A DNA stretch of 64,000 nucleotides, taken from the NCBI RefSeq assembly GCF_003627075.1, contig NZ_CP032630.1, positions 62,001-126,000 on the forward strand. Direction: 5' to 3'. The notes below the pieces were generated by a model. It ran no database searches. It was not told the DNA's origin and saw only the letters and a list, made by a program, of their open reading frames with translations. Source of the stretch: Protaetiibacter intestinalis (GTDB lineage Bacteria; Actinomycetota; Actinomycetes; Actinomycetales; Microbacteriaceae). Position 1 is the first letter of the stretch. Each line of letters opens with the position of its first letter. The position numbers were made by a program, and so were the translations under genes. Of this stretch, positions 1-8,860 are shown piece after piece.

Positions 1-1
1 C

Positions 2-40
2 CGCATCGTGCGACGCCCGAAGCCCGACGCGGATCGCTGA
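2..40 (+). CDS. possible C-terminal tail of a gene entering from the left edge
   Basis: The frame starting at base 2 reads a short charged tail (RIVRRPKPDADR) and stops at TGA 38-40. It could be the end of a plus-strand gene whose body lies outside the window. Too little is visible to name it, and it may be chance. Confidence 0.25.
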   Translation, partial: RIVRRPKPDADR

Positions 41-96
41 GGCGTCGAGTCCGTCGCCTGAGGCCGCGCCGGGGCGACCGAGATGGACGCCTCACC

Positions 97-735
97 TCAG
101 GACCTCGGCAGCACCGCCTCGGCGAGGGTGCGACGCAGCCAGGCCAGGTAGCGGGTCTCGCTGAAGCCCGCGCGCACGACGAGGCGCTCGTAGGTCTCGG
201 GCATCACGAGCACCCAGACGGTCGTCACGAGCTCGTCGCGTGACAGGTCGGTGCGCGCCCAGCCGCGGTCGAGGCAGATGCCGACGAGCTGGTCGATCTC
301 CTCGCGCGCGAGCGCGAGACGCTCGGTGAGCGCCCGGTCGAGTTCGGGATCCCCCGCGGCCGCACTCGCGAGCGCCGCGAAGGCCCCGTAACTGAGCTTG
401 TTGATCTCGAGACTGACGCCGACGGCGTGGTCGAGGAACGACTCGGGGTCGGGCTGCGCCACGTAGCCCTGGCCGAGCTCGCTCTCGATGAAGGGCTGGA
501 GCTCGTGGTTGTAGGTCACGCACTCGACGGCAGCGACCACGAGCGCCGCCTTCGGCCCGTGCGCGCGGACGGTCTCCACCGACACCTTCGCCTCGCTCGC
601 GATCTCGGCGAGCGTCGTGCGCTCGTAGCCGTTCTCGGCGAAACGCACGACGGCCGCCTCGACGATGCGCCGGCGCGTCTGCGCGGCCTGCTGCTCGCGC
701 AACTCCGAGCTGTAACGACGGGTGTCGGTCGGCAT
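97..735 (-). CDS. TetR/AcrR-family transcriptional repressor
   Basis: A one-component repressor of 212 aa. The helix-turn-helix lies at about residues 20-66 (NGYERTTLAEIA followed by VSVETV). The remainder is a helical ligand and dimerisation domain without a recognisable ligand signature. The ATG at 735 is preferred to an in-frame start 20 codons further up because a CAGGAGAGG ribosome site sits right before it and the longer version would read through the divergent promoter. It diverges from the glycosyltransferase gene, and a perfect 8-bp inverted repeat lies between them. It probably represses that gene and perhaps itself (inferred from the layout); the inducer is unknown. Confidence 0.9.
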   Translation of the reverse strand: MPTDTRRYSSELREQQAAQTRRRIVEAAVVRFAENGYERTTLAEIASEAKVSVETVRAHGPKAALVVAAVECVTYNHELQPFIESELGQGYVAQPDPESFLDHAVGVSLEINKLSYGAFAALASAAAGDPELDRALTERLALAREEIDQLVGICLDRGWARTDLSRDELVTTVWVLVMPETYERLVVRAGFSETRYLAWLRRTLAEAVLPRS

Positions 736-750
736 GCCTCTCCTGAGGTA

Positions 751-779
751 TTGACTTGGGTCTAACAGTAGTGAATACT
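751..779 (+). promoter_or_regulatory. sigma-70-type promoter of the glycosyltransferase gene
   Basis: TTGACT (751-756) is followed by a 17-nt spacer and AATACT (774-779), the best -35/-10 pair in this part of the window. It points to the gene starting at 834. The -10 box lies inside the left arm of the inverted repeat described next. Confidence 0.7.
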
Positions 780-795
780 CATCAACCGTATTCAC
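771..795. promoter_or_regulatory. probable TetR operator (perfect inverted repeat)
   Basis: GTGAATAC (771-778) and GTATTCAC (788-795) are perfect inverted 8-mers with a 9-nt spacer, so the half-sites are 17 bp centre to centre. This spacing suits a TetR dimer. The repeat covers the -10 box of the plus-strand promoter, so binding would block the glycosyltransferase promoter. Confidence 0.7.
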
Positions 796-833
796 CGGTT
801 CATCATACCATCCACCTACGAAAGAGACACCCC

Positions 834-2114
834 ATGACCTCCGTCATCCTCGGCGCGATCCCCTTCGACGGCCACGTCGCGCCCATGCTCGGCGTCGCCC
901 GCCGCTTCGTCGAGCTCGGCATCCGCGTGCGCTTCCTCACGGGCGCCGCCTACGCCGAGCGCGTCCGCGCCACGGGCGCCGAGTTCCTGCCCCTCCCGGC
1001 GGACGCCGACCGCGTGGATGCCGACGTCGTGCGCGAGACGGACGGCAGGCGGCTGAGCGGTGCCGCAGCGCTCCGCGACAACCTCACGCGCGTCTTCATC
1101 GAGCCGGCCGCCGGCCAGTACCGCGCGCTGCTCGAGGCCATCGCGGCCGGGCCCGTCGACGCCGTGCTCACCGAGACCGGCTTCAGCGGCGCCGCGGGAC
1201 TGCTGCGCACCCCCGGCCACCCGCCCGTCGTCGTGTGCGGCATCATCCCGCTCGGGGTCACGAGCCGCGACACGGCACCCTTCGGCCTCGGGCTCTCCCC
1301 CGACGCGAGCCCGCTCGGCCGCATCCGGAACCGTGCGCTCGCCTGGTTCATGCGCCGGGTCATGTTCCGCGAGAACCAGGAGGCCGCCGACGCGCTCATG
1401 CGGGAGCTGACCGGCGAGGACATGCACGGGTTCTTCCTCGACTGGTCGCGTGAGGCCGACGCCATCGCGCAGTTCACGGTGCCCTCGTTCGAGTACCCGC
1501 GCAGCGACGCCCCCGCGAACCTGCGCTTCTTCGGCCCCGTGTCGCGACTCGAGCCCTCCACCGTCGCGACGCCCGACTGGTGGTCGGAACTCGACGGCAC
1601 GCGTCCGATCGTGCACGTCACCCAGGGCACGCTCGCCAACGACGACCTCGGCGAGCTCATCCGCCCCACCCTCGACGCCCTCGCGGGCGACGACGTGCTC
1701 GTTGTCGTGAGCACCGGCGGGCGGCCGGTGTCGGCGCTCGGTGAGCTGCCGGCCAACGCCCGCGCCGCGGAGATGCTGCCGTACGCGGAGCTCATGCCGC
1801 GCGTCGACGTCTTCGTCACGAACGGCGGCTACGGCGGGCTGCACTACGCCCTCGAGAGCGGCGTGCCGATGGTCGTCGCCGGCGACACGGAGGACAAGCC
1901 CGAGACGGCGGCGCGCGTCGCCTGGTCGGGTGTCGGGGTGAACCTGCGCACCGGCACGCCCACGGCATCCGCCATCGGCAGCGCCGTGCACGAGGTGCTC
2001 GCCGACGGCCGCTACGCCCGCGCCGCCGCCCGCATCGGCGCCGACATCCAGGCCTCGCCCGGTGTCGACGGCCTCGCCGAGCTCGTGCGCGCGCTCACGC
2101 CCGCCCGCGCCTGA
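834..2114 (+). CDS. macrolide-type (MGT/UGT, GT1) glycosyltransferase
   Basis: A GT-B fold enzyme of 426 aa that would transfer a sugar from a nucleotide donor to a small hydrophobic acceptor. The N-terminal acceptor half begins with IPFDGHVAPMLGVARRF, the usual GHxxPmlalA pattern. The C-terminal donor half contains VTQGTLAN near residue 261 and a donor-loop region near 327-355 (FVTNGGYGG then ESGVPMVV). The canonical HGG of UGTs is NGG here. The ATG at 834 follows AAAGAG. Control by a divergent TetR suggests detoxification or antibiotic inactivation; this is inferred from family and context, and the substrate is unknown. Confidence 0.85.
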   Translation: MTSVILGAIPFDGHVAPMLGVARRFVELGIRVRFLTGAAYAERVRATGAEFLPLPADADRVDADVVRETDGRRLSGAAALRDNLTRVFIEPAAGQYRALLEAIAAGPVDAVLTETGFSGAAGLLRTPGHPPVVVCGIIPLGVTSRDTAPFGLGLSPDASPLGRIRNRALAWFMRRVMFRENQEAADALMRELTGEDMHGFFLDWSREADAIAQFTVPSFEYPRSDAPANLRFFGPVSRLEPSTVATPDWWSELDGTRPIVHVTQGTLANDDLGELIRPTLDALAGDDVLVVVSTGGRPVSALGELPANARAAEMLPYAELMPRVDVFVTNGGYGGLHYALESGVPMVVAGDTEDKPETAARVAWSGVGVNLRTGTPTASAIGSAVHEVLADGRYARAAARIGADIQASPGVDGLAELVRALTPARA

Positions 2115-2117
2115 GGT

Positions 2118-2185
2118 TCCGCGAGAGTACGCACTTTGGGGCCCTTGTGGGGCCGAAAGCGCGCAAAAGTACGTACTCTCGCGGA
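2118..2185. repeat. palindromic repeat family 1, copy A (68 nt)
   Basis: Arms at 2118-2137 and 2166-2185 are 20 nt each with one mismatch (core GAGTACG/CGTACTC). The 28-nt loop contains two GGGGCC blocks. It starts 3 nt after the glycosyltransferase stop codon. A second copy of the same length with a related loop lies at 36301-36368, so it is dispersed and not a gene-private terminator. Confidence 0.85.
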
Positions 2186-2191
2186 GGTCTG

Positions 2192-2262
2192 CGTTCGGGA
2201 GGACGACACGCCGCACCCGCGCCGGATGCGGTGGCCCGGCCGGCGCGTCGTCCTCCCGAACG
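2192..2262. repeat. long inverted repeat between convergent genes (71 nt)
   Basis: Arms 2192-2207 and 2247-2262 (CGTTCGGGAGGACGAC and its complement) are perfect 16-mers, and pairing continues inward with one mismatch. It ends 3 nt from the leuA stop codon and lies next to the family 1 element. It could be a bidirectional terminator. No second copy was found in this window, but size and placement match the other palindromic elements. Confidence 0.75.
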
Positions 2263-2265
2263 AAA

Positions 2266-4053
<1,788 letters not shown>

Positions 4054-4070
4054 TCAGCCAACGACGAACT

Positions 4071-4108
4071 CCGCGACGGGGAAGGCCTGGAACTAGGACC
4101 CGTCGCGG
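4071..4108 (-). promoter_or_regulatory. candidate leuA attenuator hairpin
   Basis: CCGCGACGGG (4071-4080) and CCCGTCGCGG (4099-4108) are perfect 10-bp inverted arms around an 18-nt loop. In the direction of transcription the first arm overlaps the last codons of the leader peptide, so ribosome position on the leucine codons could decide whether this stem forms. No U-tract follows, so it could end transcription or mask the leuA start. Confidence 0.6.
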
Positions 4109-4137
4109 CAGCTAAGAAGAAGCAGGCCGAAGCGCAC
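4093..4137 (-). CDS. leuL: leuA leader peptide (four consecutive Leu codons)
   Basis: A 14-residue frame, GTG start at 4137 and TAG at 4093-4095, reading MRFGLLLLSCRDGS. The four Leu codons are CTG CTT CTT CTT; CTT is rare in this GC-rich sequence, which would sharpen the response to scarce charged tRNA. It ends 66 nt before the leuA ATG. There is no ribosome site, but TACCCT lies exactly 6 nt upstream of the GTG, so it is probably translated from a leaderless mRNA. Leucine leader peptides before leuA are known in Corynebacterium and Streptomyces; this case is recognised from the sequence alone. Confidence 0.75.
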   Translation of the reverse strand: MRFGLLLLSCRDGS

Positions 4138-4143
4138 CCGAAA

Positions 4144-4149
4144 AGGGTA
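4144..4149 (-). promoter_or_regulatory. -10 box for leuA leader transcript
   Basis: TACCCT on the minus strand, followed by 6 nt and then the leader GTG. This puts the transcription start at the start codon. No convincing -35 box is visible. Confidence 0.5.
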
Positions 4150-4224
4150 GCACCGGATGCGGGCGCCAGGGCACGACAGTGCGCGACAGCGGCGTGACAG
4201 CGGCCGAGGCGCACCCTCGGGGGT

Positions 4225-5208
4225 ATGACCAATTTCGCGATCGAGGCCCACGGCCTCACCAAGAGCTTCGGGTCGACCCGGGCTCTCGCCGGGATCGACC
4301 TCGAGGTGCCCGAGGGCCGCGTGCTCGGCGTGCTCGGCCCGAACGGGGCCGGCAAGACCACCGCGGTGCGCATCCTCGCGACCCTGCTGCGACCCGACTC
4401 CGGCACGGCGCGCGTCGCCGGCCACGACGTGCTCGCCGAGCCCGACGCGGTGCGCCGCTCGATCGGCCTCACCGGCCAGTACGCGAGCGTCGACGAGGAC
4501 CTGACAGGCGTCGAGAACCTCGTCATGATCGGCCGCCTGCTGCACCTGCCGGCCTCCCAGGCGAAGGCGCGCGCGGCCGAGCTGCTCGACCGTTTCGACC
4601 TCACGGATGCCGGACGTCGCCTCGCCAAGACCTACTCGGGCGGCATGCGCCGCCGTCTCGACCTCGCCGCGAGCCTCGTCGGGCACCCGAGCGTCGTCTA
4701 CCTCGACGAGCCGACGACCGGCCTCGACCCCGCCAAGCGCGACGACGTGTGGAACATGGTGCGCGCGCTCGTCGCCGACGGCACGACCGTGCTGCTGACG
4801 ACGCAGTACCTCGAGGAGGCCGACGCGCTCGCGCACGACATCACCGTCATCGACCACGGGCGGGTGATCGCCCACGACACCCCGCTCGGCCTCAAGTCGC
4901 AGCTCGGCGGGCAGACGCTCGTCGTGCGCCCCGCGGATGCCGCCCAGCTGCCGCGCGTGGCCGGCCTGCTCGCGGAGGTGGGCACCCGGGCGCCGGAGCA
5001 CCCCTCCGAGGAGGAGGTGTCGGTGCCCGTCACGGGCGACGACGCGCTCGTGCGCACCGTCGCCCGGCTCGCCGAGGAGGGCATCGCGGTGACCGAGCTG
5101 TCGCTGCGCCTGCCGAGCCTCGACGAGGTCTTCTACGCGCTCACCGGGCGCACCCAGCAGGCGGACGCCGACGCATCCGCACTCGAGACCGAAGGAGCGA
5201 ACGCCTGA
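4225..5208 (+). CDS. DrrA-type ABC exporter ATP-binding subunit
   Basis: ATPase of 327 aa of the daunorubicin-resistance (DrrA) family, powering export of a small molecule or lipid through the permease encoded next. Walker A is GPNGAGKTT at about 39-47, the signature is YSGGMRRRLDLA, and Walker B is VYLDEPTTGLDP. The C-terminal ~90 residues form the DUF4162-like tail typical of DrrA. A CACCCT hexamer 7 nt before the ATG could allow a leaderless mRNA; a G-run just before the ATG could serve as ribosome site. The stop overlaps the permease start by one base (TGATG), so the two are coupled. It diverges from the leuA leader. Confidence 0.92.
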   Translation: MTNFAIEAHGLTKSFGSTRALAGIDLEVPEGRVLGVLGPNGAGKTTAVRILATLLRPDSGTARVAGHDVLAEPDAVRRSIGLTGQYASVDEDLTGVENLVMIGRLLHLPASQAKARAAELLDRFDLTDAGRRLAKTYSGGMRRRLDLAASLVGHPSVVYLDEPTTGLDPAKRDDVWNMVRALVADGTTVLLTTQYLEEADALAHDITVIDHGRVIAHDTPLGLKSQLGGQTLVVRPADAAQLPRVAGLLAEVGTRAPEHPSEEEVSVPVTGDDALVRTVARLAEEGIAVTELSLRLPSLDEVFYALTGRTQQADADASALETEGANA

Positions 5209-5972
5209 TGGACGCCCTCATCCTCGCCCGCCGCACCGTCACCAAGATGGTGCGCAACCCCGAGCAGTTCATCGACGTGACGCTGCAGCCCGTGCTCATG
5301 ACGGTGATCTTCGTGTTCATCTTCGGCGGCGCGGTCTCCGGCGGCACCGAGCAGTACCTGCTGCTCACGCTGCCCGCGATCGTCGTGCAGACGATCATGT
5401 TCACCTCCATGACGATCGGCGTGAACCTCAACACCGACCTCAAGAACGGCGTGTTCGACCGCTTCCGCTCGCTGCCGATCGGCCGCTCCGCGCCGCTCGT
5501 CGGCGCCGTGCTCGGCGACATCGTGCGGCACACGATCGCGGTGGGCGTGAGCCTCGCCTTCGGCGCGCTCATCGGCTTCCGCTTCCACACCTCCCCGCTG
5601 GAGGTGCTGTCGGCGATCGTGCTCATGATCGTGTTCGCCGTGAGCCTGTGCTGGATCTCGGTGTTCGTGGGGATGATCGTGCGCAGTTCGGGCGCCGTGC
5701 AGGGCATCTCGTTCCTCGTGGTGTTCCCGCTGACGTTCGGCTCCTCGGCGTTCGTGCCGGCCGACACGCTGCCCGACTGGCTGCAGGCCTGGGTGTCGAT
5801 CAACCCCGTCAACCACGTCATCGAGGCCATGCGCGGCCTGCTCGTCGGCGCCGACCACATGGCGGGAGACATCACGCTCGGCGGCCAGATCCTCTGGGTG
5901 CTGGCGAGCTGCGTCGTGCTCGTCGGGGTGTTCTTCCCGCTCGCGACGTGGGCCTACCGCCGCAAGATCTGA
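5208..5972 (+). CDS. DrrB-type ABC-2 permease
   Basis: Membrane subunit of 254 aa, ABC-2 family, with about six hydrophobic segments. These include VLMTVIFVFIFGG near residues 25-40, the central FAVSLCWISVFVG and the C-terminal ILWVLASCVVLVGVFFPLA, with the SINPVNHVIEAMR loop usual for DrrB. GGAG precedes the ATG. Works with the ATPase upstream. Its last 19 bp overlap the 3' end of the convergent AfsR-like gene, so expression of either gene produces antisense RNA over the other's stop. Confidence 0.9.
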   Translation: MDALILARRTVTKMVRNPEQFIDVTLQPVLMTVIFVFIFGGAVSGGTEQYLLLTLPAIVVQTIMFTSMTIGVNLNTDLKNGVFDRFRSLPIGRSAPLVGAVLGDIVRHTIAVGVSLAFGALIGFRFHTSPLEVLSAIVLMIVFAVSLCWISVFVGMIVRSSGAVQGISFLVVFPLTFGSSAFVPADTLPDWLQAWVSINPVNHVIEAMRGLLVGADHMAGDITLGGQILWVLASCVVLVGVFFPLATWAYRRKI

Positions 5973-8782
5973 CGGATCCGCTCCGCCTCCGAGGCGGTGC
6001 CGAGCTGCTCCCCGGAGCCGGACGGCACCGCCTCGAGCGCCGTCCGGATGGCGTGCTCGAGCGGGTCGGACCGGTCCGGCCCGCCGCGCAGCTCCTCGGC
6101 GACACGCAGCGAGGCGCGGGCGCCGTCCGGATCGCCGAGGGCGAGCTCGGCCTCGGCGAGCCCGAGCGCGGCCGCCGCGATCACGGGGTGGTCGTGGCTC
6201 GAGACGGCGGCCTCCGCGGCCTCCGTCAACGCCGGCCAGGCGTCGTCCAGGCGCCCCTCGGCGACCGCGAGCCGCGCCGCGAGCACGGCCGTCATCGACA
6301 CGAGCTGGGCGGGGATCGACGGCCACGCCTCGGATGCCGTGCCGGCCGCCGCGAGATGCTGCGCCGCGGAGGCGGCATCGCCGGTCATGAAGTCGAGGTG
6401 CGCCGCACTGAGGTGCGCGAACGCGGTCGCCCGCGCCGATCCGCTCGCGGTCGCCTCGCCGAGCATCCGGTCGACGCGCGCGCAGGCCTCGTCGAGGCGC
6501 CCGAGCCGCACGAGCACCTGGATCGCGAGCCCCTGCTGCTGCTGGAGGTCCCACGACGAGGTGATGGCCCGCAGGTCGGCGGTGGACTGGTCGGCGACGG
6601 CGAGCGCCTCCTCGAGCCGACCGGTGAAGGCCAACCACTGCGAGCGCATCTGCCGGGCGAGCGCGAGGCCCCACAGGTCGCCGACCCCCTCGAACAGCTC
6701 GAGCGCGAGGTCGCTCGCCTCCTCGAGCTCGTCGAGCCGACCGCTGTTGTGCGCGATCGCGGCCCGCAGCGCCGACAGCATGGCGCGCGGCCACGCCCCG
6801 AGCGACGGGTCGTCCGCGGGTGCCGCGACGTCCGCACCCGTGATGTGGGCGGCCGCGAAGGCGCGCATGAGCGGCGGCATGACCTGCAGGATGTCGTTGT
6901 CGCTCGCGGAGGCCAGCTCGCCGAGCCGCGCGAGCTCGGCGTCGACGTCGAACTGCCCGAGCGGTGACCGCTGCGCCTCCTCCTCCATGCCGGAGAAGCC
7001 GCGCACCATGAGGGTCACGGCGCGCACGATGAGCGCCTGATCGGTCTCGAGCCGCTGGGCGATGGGGCCCACCTGGGTGAGCCAGCCGATGGCGTCCTCG
7101 TTGCGGTCGCGGATGATCCAGTACCAGGCCGTCGAGGCCACGATGCGCACCGCCGCGTCGTCGAGCGAGCCGCCCATCGCGTACCGCAGCACGTCGGCGA
7201 TGTTGTCGCCCTCCTCGTCGAACCAGCGCAGCGCCCCGTGCACGCCGGGGCCGCGCAGCAGCCGGTCGTACCGGTCGACGGCGTCCGCCAGCCGCTCCGC
7301 CTGCTCCGCGCGGCGTGCGGCGAGGGCGTCGTCCTCGGCGAGACGCTCGAGCCCGTACTCGCGGATCGTCTCGAGCGCGCGGTAGCGGCCCGCCGTGCGC
7401 TGCAGGAGCGACTTGTCCACGAGCGCGTCGAAGGTCGCGGCCCGCACGCCGTGGGCGGCCTCCACCTCGCGCGCGTCGCCGACCGCGACCCCCGCGGGGT
7501 AGAGGGCGCTCGCCTGCAGCAACGCCCGCTCGTCGGCGTCGAGCAGGGTCCAGCTCCAGTCGATGAGGGCGCGCAGCGTGCGGTGCCGGGGCAGCGCCGT
7601 GCGCACACCCCCGGACAGCAGCGCGAAGCGGTCGTCGAGGCCCGCGGCGAGCTCGTCGAGGGTGAGCGTGCGGCTCTTCGCGGCGGCGAGCTCGAGCGCG
7701 AGCGGCAGGCCGTCGAGCCGCTCGCGGATGCGGCGCGCCGCATCCTGCTCGTCCGTCGTGAGCGCGTGGCCACGCGCCGCCCGCACGCGGTCGTCGAAGA
7801 GCCGCTCGGCGTCGGCGGCGTCGAGCGGACCGAGCGGCACGAACGCCTCACCGGGCACGCCCAGCGGTTCCCGGCTCGTCGCGAGGATGCGCAGCCGCGG
7901 CTCGGCGGCGAGCAGCTCGGCGGCGAGCCGCGCGGCCGCGTCGATGACGTGCTCGCAGTTGTCGAGCACGATGAGCAGTTCGCGCCCCCGAATCGCGTCG
8001 AGGATGCGCTCCCGCGTGGACACGCGCTCGGACGCGGCCTCGCTCGGCGCCCGCACGTCGCGTCCGAGCGCGCCGAGCACCGCCTGGCGCAGCTCGTCGG
8101 CGCCGGCGGGTGCGAGCTCGACGAAGACGGCGGGCGGATGCGCGCGGCCCGCCTCGAGCGACAGTCGCGTCTTCCCCGCGCCACCCGGCCCGAGGATCGT
8201 CACGAGCCGTGAGAGGGCGAGCTGGTCGGCGACGCCCGCGAGCTCGGCGTCGCGTCCGATGAGCTCGGTGAGCGGCGCCGGAACGTGCGGCACCTCGGCG
8301 GCGGATGCGCGCCGCGCGGCACGGGCGACGGCCGCGGCATGGTCGCGCGCGAGGTCGCGCTCGAACCAGTCGTAGCCGGCGTCGGGCGTCCACGGCGCCC
8401 CGGCCCAGAGCCCGAGCGCCTCCTCCGCGAGACGGGCGGTCTCCTCCGCGTCCTCGGTCGCGGACGAGGCGGCCACGAGGTCCTGGAAGCGCACGGCGTC
8501 GACGGCGTCGCGCGGGAGCTCGAGGCGGTAGCCCCCGGGCGTGGAGGCGATGACGTCGACGGGCAGCTGCGGACGCAGCCGTGAGACGAGCGACTGCAGC
8601 GAGGCACGCGGGTTCTCGGGCGGATCGTCGGGCCAGACGTCCTCCGCGATCGCCCGGTAGCCGAGGTGGGTCTGCGGTTCGAGGGCGAGGCGGAACAGCA
8701 GCGCGCGCTGGCGATCACCCGTGACCTCGACGGGGTGCCCCTCGTGGTCGACGTGCCATCCGCCGAGCATCCGAATCCGCAC
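5954..8782 (-). CDS. AfsR/SARP-like regulator with NB-ARC ATPase and TPR region
   Basis: A 942-aa multidomain transcription factor. Residues 1-90 are an OmpR-type winged helix (ALLFRLALEPQ, then SLQSLVSRLRPQLP and GGYRLELP). About 95-165 resembles a shortened bacterial activator domain. From about 175 comes an NB-ARC-type ATPase (LIGRDAEL, Walker A GPGGAGKT, Walker B LLIVLDNCEHV). The C-terminal ~400 residues are Ala/Leu-rich helical repeats of TPR type. Such proteins switch on secondary metabolism or stress genes in response to a ligand and ATP. It follows the ABC exporter genes on the same strand behind a strong hairpin and overlaps drrB tail to tail. Targets cannot be read from the sequence. 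Confidence 0.85.
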   Translation of the reverse strand: MRIRMLGGWHVDHEGHPVEVTGDRQRALLFRLALEPQTHLGYRAIAEDVWPDDPPENPRASLQSLVSRLRPQLPVDVIASTPGGYRLELPRDAVDAVRFQDLVAASSATEDAEETARLAEEALGLWAGAPWTPDAGYDWFERDLARDHAAAVARAARRASAAEVPHVPAPLTELIGRDAELAGVADQLALSRLVTILGPGGAGKTRLSLEAGRAHPPAVFVELAPAGADELRQAVLGALGRDVRAPSEAASERVSTRERILDAIRGRELLIVLDNCEHVIDAAARLAAELLAAEPRLRILATSREPLGVPGEAFVPLGPLDAADAERLFDDRVRAARGHALTTDEQDAARRIRERLDGLPLALELAAAKSRTLTLDELAAGLDDRFALLSGGVRTALPRHRTLRALIDWSWTLLDADERALLQASALYPAGVAVGDAREVEAAHGVRAATFDALVDKSLLQRTAGRYRALETIREYGLERLAEDDALAARRAEQAERLADAVDRYDRLLRGPGVHGALRWFDEEGDNIADVLRYAMGGSLDDAAVRIVASTAWYWIIRDRNEDAIGWLTQVGPIAQRLETDQALIVRAVTLMVRGFSGMEEEAQRSPLGQFDVDAELARLGELASASDNDILQVMPPLMRAFAAAHITGADVAAPADDPSLGAWPRAMLSALRAAIAHNSGRLDELEEASDLALELFEGVGDLWGLALARQMRSQWLAFTGRLEEALAVADQSTADLRAITSSWDLQQQQGLAIQVLVRLGRLDEACARVDRMLGEATASGSARATAFAHLSAAHLDFMTGDAASAAQHLAAAGTASEAWPSIPAQLVSMTAVLAARLAVAEGRLDDAWPALTEAAEAAVSSHDHPVIAAAALGLAEAELALGDPDGARASLRVAEELRGGPDRSDPLEHAIRTALEAVPSGSGEQLGTASEAERIRQILRR

Positions 8783-8814
8783 CGCTCCACCCTAGGGCCG
8801 CACCCGGCCGAGGA

Positions 8815-8851
8815 CCGCCCGGTGCCGGGACCAGGATCCGGCACCGGGCGG
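8815..8851 (-). terminator. hairpin terminator after the FtsX-type permease
   Basis: Perfect 14-bp arms (8815-8828 and 8838-8851, CCGCCCGGTGCCGG and complement) with a 9-nt loop, placed 10 nt after the permease stop and 33 nt before the AfsR-like start. There is no U-run, as is common for GC-rich actinobacterial terminators. Confidence 0.65.
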
Positions 8852-8860
8852 CGACCGGGC

